Part shown: positions 12,411 through 23,300 of the stretch, one piece after another
Layout: the number at the start of each line of letters is the position of its first letter
Numbering within the stretch: position 1 is the first letter of the stretch
From: Pachypanchax playfairii
Lineage: Eukaryota; Chordata; Actinopteri; Cyprinodontiformes; Aplocheilidae
DNA: 64,000 bases
Reading direction: 5' to 3'
Assembly: GCA_006937955.1 (NCBI GenBank)
Contig: SSNP01000038.1
Span: 773,727 to 837,726 of the forward strand
Made by a program: the position numbers and the translations under genes
The notes under the pieces: generated by a model
Told to the model about the DNA's origin: nothing
Seen by the model: only the letters and a program-made list of their open reading frames with translations
Database searches by the model: none

Positions 12411-14074
12411 AACACATCTGTATCTGAATCTGACTGACTTTCCCCCTTCCGGGCTGTATAAACACAAATCATTGATTTAAATGGGTTTTTACTTTAACTG
12501 GCACAAACCAACGATTTAACTACATGAAGCAGACTGACGTCTGATACTTCACTATAACAAATTGTAATCCTTCACTTTTTGTTGTCTGGTGTGAAGTTTT
12601 CAGCTGCTTCGCTGCTGGAGGACAGAAAACGGCTTCGCTAGCGATCAGTTCAGCTTCAGAGAGGCTTTAAGTGTCTCGCTCAAGGACTCTTCCTCTTGTT
12701 AAAAGATGCTCTCCAAGCACTCCACTGCTTTGCTCATAAAGACGTATCTCTGTTGCAGTTTTTTCCTCCTCCTTCATGATATAAAATACATCTTACTTGA
12801 ATGCTGATTGATTTGAAAAATTCCCTCAGATTTATTGTTAAAAAGGATTAATAATTTCCACTCCATTAGTAAGCCTTGGTAATTGATGAATAGCAGCATC
12901 ACAAGAGATGAGAAGTTTCATTCACTTTCATTAAAATCTCATTACGTGTCTCTCTGAAATGATTCAGCGATGGCAAACAGTCCTGCTTAGTGCTGATCCG
13001 AGTTCTGAGGTTCTGCTTAGTGACATCTTCTTCAGCTGCTGGAGGAGGGAACTCAGAGAGAAGGAGACCTTTCTGACCATCACTCTGTTTGACTACAAGC
13101 AGTCAGACGACTGAAGGAAATAATAATAGAGTAATTAAATATTGTTACTGAGAGTTCAAGAAGACTGACGTTGTTCTTTCAACATTACAAACAACATGTG
13201 TCTAGAATATAAAAACACATTTTATTATTACATTTAAAAATGTTTGTTTTCAGTTTGACTTTCAGTTCAGATTCATACAGTTATTCACTTTATAATTGCT
13301 GCTTATTGAATAATTATTGCTTTTGTCATGATTTCAGACTCAGTTTTAATAGAATTTACCTGCTCTGTGCAGATTCTTGCATCACATGTTAAAATACAAG
13401 CTAGTTGTTAAAAGCTGTTGATCACATAAGAACAATTTGTGCCCTAGCTGCTATATTTACTGAGTAAATGTGCTGTTGGTAGGTGAGTCTGGTGGGAAGT
13501 TCCCAGTGGTCCTTTGTCCAACAAAGAACCCTCTACAACTTTAAAACCTTAATTTCCCCACAGGCCACAATTATTAAAGAGATAACGGTGGACAGGACAC
13601 TTTCCACTGCAAACAAGGTTATCTTTTATTCTGCCTCTCTCTCTCCTTTTTAAATTTGTGGAGTTTTCTTTAATAAAGCCTGAGAGCTCTTTGTTGGTAG
13701 CATCATTCCAGAGTAAAGTCTGTGGGCTGAGAGGGAGCACGCAGGGCAGCACAGTTGGCAGAAAACACGGAGCTAAAATACTTATTTTGGCTCCTGCGCC
13801 GAGCAAATAGTTTCCATCCAAAAGATGCAGTCTTTGAGTCTGACAGTCCCGAAGAGTCTCAAATCTAATGCAGTCTGAAAATTATTCACTTGTAATATGT
13901 AAGTGGATTAAATAAGTTTATTAAATAGTTTTAATGTGACAGTGTATGGATCTACTGCTGTAAAGTCTTTCTGGCTCTGTGCAGGAGAATGACACGACTC
14001 TTGTCTGCTCTACAGATGTTTTATTACATTACTGGAAATTTGTTCAAATTTTGAAAAAGTCCCCTGAGTTTATT
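12411..14074. other. 5' flank, no gene seen
   Basis: Non-coding. The part at about 12840-13010 (CATTAGTAAGCCTTGGTAATTG and after) and 13560-13815 has the mixed composition of possible regulatory DNA. No coding or mobile feature is recognised. Confidence 0.4.
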
Positions 14075-14503
14075 TTAATGTGCAATTTGTGGGCAGTCAA
14101 GTTGATGGACAAGGACACAACATGTCTGATTGCTAATAAATAACTGAGCAGCATTTTGCCACTCACAGTCAAACACATCCACTCCCACAGAAACAACTCT
14201 GTCTCTTTCGTTCACATACAGTAAACTTCTCCCCACTATCTCACCTGGATCCTTGATGTGCAGCTTCACAGTACCAGCACCTCCCCCCATCTGTCCCTCT
14301 CATATGCCTCCAGGCTCTGCTTCATTTCTCCCCTTGGAATGGCACAACTCCCAGCCAGCTCCTCCCAGTCCATCAGTGAGTGTTTTCCTCCTCCAGGCAC
14401 TGGTGATGACCCCTGTCCCAACCCTCCCCCAACCCACAAACTGTCTCACCAACCGAACAGTGCTGCTTCCCTTCATGTTGAGTTTGCAGATGGAGTATAA
14501 CAA
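14075..14503 (-). other. Unrecognised coding-like stretch
   Basis: Two minus-strand open frames abut here: 14503-14300, then 14290-14075 in another frame. Both have a normal amino-acid mixture (for example VKLHIKDPGEIVGRSLLYVN) rather than repeat-derived sequence. Together they could be the frameshifted relic of one coding piece. I do not recognise a family, and chance open frames in C-rich DNA are a real alternative. Confidence 0.2.
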
Positions 14504-15440
14504 AACAAGAGGAACAATCAGAGATGAAAGCTAGCTAAAGGTTTTACAGTGCAAAGCATACCCTGCTAGTGTTTTGTCTTATTATTTGCAGTAGTAGCAT
14601 TTTACTATATAAAAAACTGCATCATATATAATTCCTGAATCTGACTTTGTTGAATGTCAGAGTCACTTTAAACAGAACAGGATGGCATTTCAAAAATTAT
14701 TTTAGAATGAAACACATTATCTATGTGTGGAAGGCACAGACACACATCGAGACCTGTTCAGTGTTTTGGACTGAAAAGCTTTTTGTGGAGAAAATTTGTA
14801 ACTTGGTTGTAAAAGTCCTTATTTTCCTTTAAAAGTCTCAAACTGCTGTAGAACACGTGACCTGCTGACTTCAGCTAACACATTTAGTGCTGAATGTCAG
14901 TTTCTTCTCTGAAGAAAGAGGGTAGCAACAAGTACCTGCTGGCTAAAGGACGCCCCCTACAGGTGAGGCAGAGTAGTGTTTGTCTCACTTTCTACAGTTC
15001 ATTATCCATCAGCAGGAATAATTCTGCCACAGACTCACCTTAAAGACATTAAAGTCATGTTGTATAAAAAGTATTTCTCTAAACTTTATACTGATGACAT
15101 GCTGAGAAACAGAAGGGAGCACGAGCCACATGACACAGTTTGTAAGGGATTGTAGAGGCGAGGTGAGGTGAGACTTGTAGCTGCTTCATTTCTGGTTTCT
15201 GCCCTCTAGTTGCCAGCGAATGCACAAATTCAGCATTTTTTACAACTGAAAATATTTAAAATGATGGAATTCATACTGTAAATGTATTTAAACTCATATC
15301 AGTAAACAAATATTAATATTCATTGTATGTCATGTGATTAGTTAATTATTTTTAATGATGCGTCACCTGCCTCTCCTAATCACATATCTCTACCACAGAT
15401 ACATGGAGAGAACATGCAAACGTTCCAATGATCATTTGTT
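14504..15440. other. 5' flank, no gene seen
   Basis: AT-rich non-coding DNA with no recognisable gene or mobile element. Confidence 0.5.
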
Positions 15441-15556
15441 CATCCATCCAACCTGCATCCATCCATCCATCCATCCATCCATCCAACCTCCATCCATCCA
15501 TCCATCCATCCATCCATCCATCCATCCATCCTGCATCCATCCATCATTTCATCCAG
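15441..15556. repeat. (CATC)n microsatellite
   Basis: Tetranucleotide array CATC/CCAT, interrupted by short variants (CAACCT, CCTGC). The HPSIHPS and DGWMDGWM open frames on both strands are by-products of the repeat. Confidence 0.98.
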
Positions 15557-16210
15557 ACTGTTAGAACAGAGAATGTTTCCATTTCCTGAGAGGAAGCTGA
15601 GCTGAGACATTCCCAAACCAGCCATTAGATATGATCTTTCCTGCAAAATGAATCCACCTCTTTATTTCCTGAAACACATCAGCTGGTTCGTCTCCATGTG
15701 GGGGAACAGTAACTATAAGCTCCTCTAAAGTAGGATAAATGATTCAGTTTAATTTATTTGAATTATGTTGACATTTTAATTGAATTCAATAATTGGCTTT
15801 TGGGAATGATCTTTTTAAAAAGTAGCTTGTAGTCCAGCGAGACTCTTTTGTCATTAAATACAGCACGTGCAAAGTTAAGGCTACAAGAGTGAAACAAATC
15901 CCAAACTGGTTTGTAACAGGCGTAAAATAAAAGTAAGCGTTTGATTGTAATATAATTATATAATTATGGATCAATCGCTTTATTTGTAAAATATAAATAA
16001 ATATATTAATTAATGAATTAAATAGTCTCCCAGTGCCCCCGTTTAGACCGAGGAACTCGAAGCATGCGAAATGTTTGTAATTAGGAAATACGTGACCTCC
16101 CAAACTGCTCACGGTTATGCTGCTCATACATTGCTTATTTTAAATACTAAGGTAATGTTACCTGACATGTTCTATTCATAAAGTCTAAAGTCAGTTATTA
16201 AAACATAAAG
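15557..16210. other. Proximal 5' flank
   Basis: AT-rich DNA just upstream of the SorCS promoter region. No reading frame or repeat is supported. Composition changes sharply to CpG-rich after about 16400. Confidence 0.5.
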
Positions 16211-16692
16211 CCTGACTTATAAGGGGCATAAAAAGAAAAACCAAAACGTCTCACAAGCCGAGAACCGTAAAATACAAAGACTATTTTGTGCTGTGCAGAT
16301 CTAAAGTACTTCAAAGAACATGGGGAAGCTCAGCACCACGGACAGCGTCTCTCTCTCTCGCTCCTTACACACACACACACACACACACGCACACACACAC
16401 ACACAAACTCTCTCTTCCGGGCGCTCGCTCGGCAGCTGGCTCCGACACAGCTCCTCCCTCCTGTGTGGTGGCTTCTCCGACCAAAAGATCCTTGGACGTG
16501 AACAGTTTTGCTGAGGAGCACTTTTCTCCCCCCAGCCGCCCTCCCCCATCTGAAAAAAAGGAAAAAATAAAAAAAACCTCCAGACGGACAATCGAGGCGT
16601 TACCTACTCCATATCGACCTGAGTGAAAGGAGTTTAGGTGTCGGATAATAAGGTCTCCGCTCGTCCTTCACCCACCCATATCTCTGTCAGCG
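16211..16692 (+). promoter_or_regulatory. Candidate promoter and 5'UTR of the SorCS gene
   Basis: Two TATA-like words, TTATAAGG (16217-16224) and CATAAAAAG (16228-16236), precede a CT run at 16348-16358 and a CA repeat at 16367-16406. The region then becomes CpG-rich. An in-frame TGA at 16624-16626 lies before the start codon with no ATG between them, so translation most likely starts at 16693. An upstream ATG occurs at 16319. The exact transcription start cannot be placed from sequence alone, and a CpG-island promoter with dispersed starts is equally likely. Confidence 0.5.
16367..16406. repeat. (CA)n microsatellite in the 5'UTR/promoter
   Basis: Twenty AC dinucleotides with one G substitution at 16389, directly after a CT-rich tract. 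It lies within 330 bp of the SorCS start codon, so length variation could affect the promoter or 5'UTR. Confidence 0.95.
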
Positions 16693-17343
16693 ATGGAGAC
16701 TTGGGCTGGCTTCTGCCCAGGCTCGCACTCCGTGTCCCTGGGTATCTGGGTGATTGTTGCCGCTCACACCCTGCAAAATGCCAGAGCGGAGATAAGCTGC
16801 GCGTCTTGCCCGTCGCCTGTTACACTCCACCGGGAGGAAATGCAGCTGGGTTTACGCAGCAACCCGACGGAGGGAACAAACCACATATGGAACATCCGAG
16901 TTGAGTTTAGGGAACTCGGGGATACTGGTCAGGAAACTGGGGTGGAACATGAGGCAGGTGATTATACCGAGGACGCCCCGCGCTTCCAACGGGATGCCAG
17001 TTTGGATGAAGTTAGTACACCCGGAGAAACAAGAGAAAGTCCCCGCGGTACTTCTAAACTGGACGCTGCGCTCCGGAGAGACAAGAGAAGCGGTCCCGAG
17101 TTCGGAGAGTTCAGTGACGGCGGGTGGACCGGAGCAGCGGGCGTGGATGCAGGCTCGCAAGAGGAGCGGGTCTCTAAGAGAGACGGGCACAGATCAGACA
17201 GGTCCGAATTCCGATGGAACAGGGACGACGGGAGAGGGAATAACCGGCAGGATGAGCCCAAACTCACCAGCAGCACTTTCGCTCTAACGGGGGACTCCGC
17301 GCACAACCACGCGGTGGTTTACTGGTCAGGACAAAACAGCAGC
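16693..17343 (+). CDS. sorcs1/sorcs3: SorCS-type VPS10-domain receptor, exon 1 (partial)
   Basis: This is the first coding exon (217 codons) of a type I membrane sorting receptor of the VPS10P family, which carries proteins and trophic-factor receptors between Golgi, endosomes and surface in neurons. Residues 14-32 form a hydrophobic signal peptide with an ARA|E cleavage motif. Residues 33-132 are a poorly conserved propeptide ending in R128-R-D-K-R132|S, a furin-type site where SorCS proteins are cut. Residues 191-217 (LTSSTFALTGDSAHN, then VVYWSGQNSS) match the first propeller strand of SorCS1/SorCS3, including the N215 sequon. The ATG has G at -3 and +4 and follows an in-frame stop. The exon ends between codons at a GTAAGT donor. 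SorCS2 and sortilin fit much less well. LTS-TF and KRSG favour SorCS1, while AEI after the signal resembles SorCS3, so the paralogue is open. Confidence 0.9.
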
Positions 17344-17349
17344 GTAAGT
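17344..17349 (+). other. Splice donor of SorCS exon 1 (phase 0)
   Basis: AGC|GTAAGT follows codon 217 exactly, a near-consensus donor. SorCS proteins continue after NSS with a valine that would begin exon 2. The open frame runs on to a stop at 17404-17406 with non-homologous residues, which supports splicing here. Confidence 0.88.
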
Positions 17350-19324
17350 GTAACCCAGTTTTTTTACTGTTCCTATCCTGCTGACTGCCCTTCACACTTC
17401 ACATGAACTGTTGTGTTGCTATAAGGAGATGAAACTCAACACAGCGCAGACTTTGTGCCACGTTGAGCTGCTGAGCTGTTAACAGGTGCACTGCGAGCCA
17501 CAGACGCGCAACGACGCACACTGATTTTACGCACAAACCGCGCTTCCAGTTCTTCCACCTTCTCTGCTTTTTCCTTGTTACTTTTGTTTTCGGTGCATCT
17601 GCTGTCTTCTCTGACAGTCTGCAGACTCAAAGCCGAGAAGAAGTCAAACTGTTTCTTCAGAGGAGATTTCAGAACGCGTGATTCATTCCTCCTCAGTGAT
17701 GCAGCTTTTTCATCCAAATTAAGTGACTTGGGAAAGAGGATGTCATAAATTACTAAAAGCCCTTAAAAATCGAAACTCATGAAACTATGATTTTCTCTCG
17801 TGTTTCTCCCTCTTCCTGCTTCTATTTATTTTCCTATGATAACGATTATACTTACTGTTTTTAATTAGCAATTAAGCAATAAAAATACGACATTTTCTGT
17901 GATTAAACTGAACGTCTAAATAAACAAATAAATAAACAAACAAACAAACGTTTTTGTTGCAGTACCACGCACTTCCCAAGGGGGTGTGTAGGGGTAAGAC
18001 ACCCCCATCTGCAGTATCCCAATCGTGCTGAATTATTCTCTTTTCAAAAACATTGATCGGTTTAAGGGATTTTTAAAAAATAAATTCACATCAATCTGAC
18101 AGAAATAACTTTCAATTCTAGGCAGATATTAAATGTCCATTTTGCTAAAAAATTAAAATAGTTTTTTTTTGGTGTTGATGTATCATTATCTGTGACGAGC
18201 AGGTCAAAGAGAGGTGCAGCTGAATCTTTAGAATTCTGGTTCCCAATAGTTCTCACAGTACCACTTCAGTGATTTTCATGAGACACCCTTTATTCAAACC
18301 CGTTTCTGCACAAAACATGGATGAATACGCTGCACCTCTTACAGCAGTGGCTTCTCATTGGAGAAGAATAATGAGATTAAATGAATGAAAGTCATTTATG
18401 TCCTCTGAAAAGGAGCTGATGGGTTCTTGGTTGTAATTTTACAAGCTTAATTTGTTGTTGTGGCTGCTGTTTGGGCCTTTGTCCACCAGAAAAAAGAAAA
18501 AGGAGAAATTCAGCATATTCATTCTTGTCTGAGCTGATTATGACACGGTGCATGAACTTGTTTTTTAACCTGCAGTGAAGACTGAGGCGCTGTGAGGAAA
18601 ATGTTTGTGTGTGAGTGTGTAACTGCATGACTGTGCTGGATGGAGAGGGCAGAGAGGTTATCTTGTGCCCCTCAGGTTTAAATCTTTCATATTTATCTTC
18701 AATCTTTTCTTCCTTCATGTTAAAGGAGGGGATAAATCAGGGCCAATCCTCAAGAGAGGAGATCTTCACTGGTGGCTGATGCTTGTTCTGGTGATGAATA
18801 GTGGAGACTGAGCTTCAAGTTCTTTAATGTCACTGTTTCAGTAGTTAATTAGAATAACTTGTCACTAACTGGATGACTAACAGGTTGACTAGCCTTATTC
18901 AGCAGCCTTAACCTTCATCATTTGAAATCCTACAACAAAGTCACTCCTACCATGAAAACTTCTACCACAAGTTGTTTATTCAAACATCCTCTAGTAAACA
19001 TGAAGAACCCTCAATCCATCATCTGTTGCATCGTTTACACTCCTTTCTCACACAATATTCAACAGTCTAAATAAAAATGAAGTATATTCTTATAACATTT
19101 CTAAGAAGTATTTATATCATCTAACCTCAAACTACCACACGCCGTTATTCATTTCTAAAATCTAAACCTAAATTTGATGAAGTGTGAAATGCTGTTTCCA
19201 GCAGCCAGATGCTGCTGATCATGTGCATTGATTAACTGATCACCATCAACATGAAGCTCCATTAAAAACCTCTGAGCTGGTCTGGAACATTCTGCTGAGT
19301 GTTAAAACAATCTGAAGGTGGAAA
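17350..19324. other. Intron 1, first part
   Basis: Non-coding. A TAAACAAATA/AAACA run lies at 17918-17948. The long minus-strand open frames at 17436-17717 and 18392-18718 have no recognisable domain. Confidence 0.5.
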
Positions 19325-19660
19325 GATAAAGAGGTAACTGCTGCTCCCCATCAAGAAGGGTCAAAGGTCATTTCCAAATAGGTTGGAGTCCATTATTCTA
19401 CAAAAAGAAATATTATACACAAGTGGAAAATATTTAGAACAGCTGCCAATATTCCCAAACGTGGATGACCAACCAAGTTCACTGTGAGGTCAGAGGTCAG
19501 ATTGCGCAATGCTCAAAGAAATAAAAGATAAAACAAAACAAAAACTGGATCTGAGATGATACAGGTCTTATTTAATATGTTCAGGACAAGACAATCAGAG
19601 AAAGACTGAACAGGTGTGAGTTGTCTGGAAGGGTTCCAGTAGACATGACCCCCTAAATAA
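19325..19660 (+). pseudogene. Tc1-like transposase remnant, N-terminal part
   Basis: The DNA words AAGAAGGGTCAAAGGTCATT, ATTCTACA..AAATATTATACACAAGTGGA, CAGCTGCCAATATTCCCAAA, GTCAGATTGCGCAATGCTCA and AAAAGACTGAACAGG follow in the order seen in the helix-turn-helix half of fish Tc1-like transposase genes. The frame is broken by indels. A deletion has removed part of the linker, and the catalytic half is absent. No terminal inverted repeats were found. It is dead, and in the opposite orientation to the remnant at 7.7-8.2 kb. Confidence 0.72.
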
Positions 19661-20095
19661 TACATTTATATTTAATACAAGCAGTACAAGTTATAAAGGT
19701 TAAACAATGTTTAGTAAGACTATACCCCCCCCCCTCCCCTTTCCTCCGTGGTTTGGTCGACCCATGGTCCCACGGTCAGGTCTACCTGCAGCTCAGTGAG
19801 TGATGGTCATTGCGAGGAAGCAGTAAGTTATTTTTGACAGAACTTGGTTAACAAGCAGTAACCAGAACTGTCAAGTCTCCCCTTGTTGACCAGGAAACTA
19901 TCGTATCTCACCTCCCTTCCTGCTGTCCTCCTGTAAATCTCCCTTTATATAATATAATTAAAAAATCTTTGCATTTCCAAACTGAACTCTGTCGGCACTA
20001 ACCTCATGATAACTGCCACCCAGGTTACTACTGGAATCCTCCAGTTATGTGCTGGAATGTCTCAGGAGCATCTTTACACATCCTACACCTGGGAT
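19661..20095. other. Intron 1, nothing recognised
   Basis: AT-rich DNA with a poly-C tract at 19726-19736. No gene or mobile element is recognised. Confidence 0.5.
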
Positions 20096-20374
20096 CTGGT
20101 CTGGTCTGGTCTGGTCTGGTCTGGTCTGGTCTGGTCTGGTCTGGTCTGGTCTGGTAGGTCTGGTCTGGTCTGGTGTGGTAGGTCTGGTCTGGTCTGGTCT
20201 GGTGTGGTAGGTCTGGTCTGGTCTGGTCTGGTCTGGTCTGGTCTGGTAGGTCTGGTCTGGTCTGGTCTGGTCTGGTCTGGTCTGGTCTGGTGTGGTAGGT
20301 CTGGTCTGGTCTGGTCTGGTCTGGTCTGGTCTGGTCTGGTCTGGTCTGGTCTGGTCTGGTCTGGTAGGTCTGGT
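20096..20374. repeat. TCTGG pentanucleotide array
   Basis: About 55 copies of CTGGT/TCTGG, regularly interrupted by TGTGGTAGGTC or TGGTAGGTC. The interruptions recur at intervals of roughly 20-50 bp, giving a higher-order pattern that points to block duplication. One strand is G- and T-rich throughout. The LVWSG open frame is a by-product. Confidence 0.97.
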
Positions 20375-23300
20375 GCTGTCATGATGAGTCTCTGCTGTCC
20401 TTCAGTCCAGTTCTTAGCCCCTGGTAGGTTTTCTTGAGATCAGCCACTTCAGTGATGCTTCAGTGGTCCATCCCATCTAGGAGCTGGTCCTGGTCCCTCC
20501 AGTACCTCATCCTCTGTTCTCTATTGTCTGAGACATTTACTGAGCACGTCATCGGTTTGGGACTTTTCAATGGATCCTGGATGTCTCATCCTGGATAGTG
20601 GCTCTAATGCTACCTAGTCCTCGGTGTCCTACAGCAAGTGTATCAGGGTGCTGAATATGCTGTACTGTATTAAATATATATGTGTGTGTGTGTACTGTAT
20701 ATGTATACATAACAGACACACGTGTACTGTATACATTGTTTTTGTAACATTTAAACACACATGCATGTGTGGATATCTGTGTATTATTTGTTCAGCTAAA
20801 ACATTAAAATATAAAGAAACATTCCTGTTGATTTCTGCATAAAAACCCGTCTCTGATATCAACAGTTTCTTTAAAAATCAAATTTAAAACATCTGTAGAC
20901 ACTAGGAACCTTGATCTAGATGTTTTTCAGACCGTGACCAGTTTGTAACGAGACCAGGTTCTGTCTATTATTAAAACATGACTCGCTGCCATTTTTAGAC
21001 GGTTGCAGACAGCGGGCACGTTTCACTTTGTACCACTTTGCCAAAAATAGGATCAGCCTTGTTGTGATCTTCTTATGTTTCATTGTTAAAACATGAAATC
21101 AGTGACCATCATTCAACATTTCATTTAATGAAGGTTTTAGTTTTTATGCTCATATTTTGGGTCAGAAGTGTTGAACACAGACTTTTTTATTTCTTTTTGT
21201 TACAAAGTGAATTTAATGAGGTTTAAATCTTTAACCTCTTTGATGATGGAGAAGTAAACTGATAAGAATCATTGTATCAGACATGAACATGTTTCCACTG
21301 ACCTTTAGACAACATGCCATTTCTCCGCACCACGCTCAACCGTTTTAATGCCTCTAGACAAAATGACAGAAATGTAATATTTTTCTGCTTTTCTCTGAAT
21401 CGGCTGACTTGCAGCCTGTTTGGTTGACTGGACTCAACATCCACCATAAATCCAAAGACTGTTTGGTTGTGAAACTTTCTCTCAGTCTTATTTCATTCCG
21501 GTCGCTCGGCCGTGTCTTGCACTGAGGATACCTTTGGGAACATGTGCGTTGCCGTTGGTTCCCTGGAGATGGGCGGCAGGCGGTGTGTGTATGTGTCCTC
21601 TGAGGTGTGCACACCAGACTAATACATTCTCACTATCTCTCAGTACCTGTCCAGCTGACTGTGTTCACCCCCGCCGGCCTGCTTCTGTCTCTCTGCTGTC
21701 AGATGTGCCCTCATATCTCCACCTCGGGCTTCTGCAGGTTATGTTGAAGCCTGAACCTCAGATATTAACCAACACTGTAATGGTAGCCATGTTGAGACTA
21801 GCTGTCATTTATAATATTCATGAACATAATTCAGATGAAGCATCCCTGCAGCAATGTGGCAAGCTCTTTCCTGAAGCATTTTTGAGGCAGTGTAACCTCT
21901 CAGCCCTGGCAGTCATGAACATAATGGCTCTGTGAGTGACAGCTTGAATACAGAACGGATAGCAGTGTGATCTTGAAACATTCATCTCATCTAAGGGAAC
22001 CTTGAGATCGTCTCTCAACAGCATCATCAAAAGGAATGTGTTCCTTTAAGTTGCAGAGCTTTTCAGCTGCCAGATGTTTCTTGATGTTTTATCTGATGCT
22101 TGATGACATGCGTCCCTCTCTTTGTTGTCCTGTACTGATTTCAGTGCACCATCAAAAATCAGCATGACTCGAGTGATCTTCTGAGTGGTGAGAAATCACG
22201 CCGAGGCAGGTCATCCGTATCCTGCAAGTCATCAATAAAGCTTTTGGTGCATGTTTGTCATGAGCTGCATTTAAAGTAAAACATGTCACCAAACAGACAC
22301 ACGTGTTCCAGACGTGCATGAAACATGAAAGTTCTTCTCTTTGTTAGATTCTTGCAGTGCATGTGCAGATAAATCTCACAGCATAACATGATGATGAACA
22401 CTGGCTGCTGTTTGCATTAGATGGTCTTTTAATTTAGTGAAAACTGAAGAACCCAGAGACAAGTCTCATTCTTGTTAACCTTCCATCAAACCTTTTCACC
22501 CTTTATCCTTCCTCACATGAAGAAGCAGCAGAATAACAACCGTATTCTACCTGATAAAACCTGTCAACCTTTATATCCTTCAAAATATCCCTCCTCACCC
22601 TAATCCTGGTCTAATCACTATCCACAGATTGTTTTAACTGTGTTTGTTTGTTTGTAGTTGAAGTTTAACTAGTGGTGAGTACCACATACATGAAGAAGTT
22701 TTTTGGGTATAGTTCTATGGTGTTTCATATTATTGTTCAGATATATTTCCCACTGGAGTCCCAGCTTAAGGAAATATCTGTAAAACCTGGATAAGTTTTA
22801 TAAATCATTTGATTTGGAAAATTAGATCCTTTTGGACCTTCTGGAAGAGCTTTGACCTCTTTCAGAAGTTCACAACAGTTTTCAAATCAATTCACCACTT
22901 ATTGCCCAGGTGAAGTCTAAACACCTGGAAAACATTGATCATGTTTTCATGACCTTGGGACAGGATTCATGTTTCTGTATGTTGTTTCCTGCTTGAATCA
23001 GTCAGTTTTCTCTGTTATTTACAAACTATTCAGGACTTGAATCAGGTCCATCTGGTTTTATTGATTGGTTGATGAGCCATAGTCTCTGACATGTTCTCGG
23101 AGTGATCAAGTCTTTGGTGCAGCTGCACCTTGTCAAACAGTGGAAATATTCCACTTCCTGTTTAAGAATCTGTTTGTTTCACACCTTCACAGTCTGTAGT
23201 TCCTCATGCTTTTATTCTACTTTCTGATTTGTTTCTAGTTTCTCATGTTTTGCTTTTTTATTTCATCTCTTACTGTGCAGTTCCCAAATCATGACAGTCA

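Larger units (their letters stand above)
16400..17540. other. CpG-rich block over exon 1
   Basis: CG dinucleotides are frequent here and rare on both sides. The block covers the 5'UTR, the whole coding part of exon 1 and the first 200 bp of the intron. It looks like a CpG-island-type promoter of a developmentally regulated gene. I have not computed the ratio. Confidence 0.6.

Noticed and set aside
11300..12480. Three hydrophobic 370-390 residue plus-strand frames as membrane proteins
   Set aside because: All three are readings of the same 20-bp satellite in different phases, with no unique sequence, start context or splice sites.
16286..16626. Overlapping frames with His-Thr runs as an upstream coding exon
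   Set aside because: They are translations of the CA repeat in the SorCS 5'UTR and are not in frame with a recognisable domain.
20006..20437. Trp/Ser/Gly-rich frame as a protein
   Set aside because: Direct reading of the TCTGG array, without conserved flanks.
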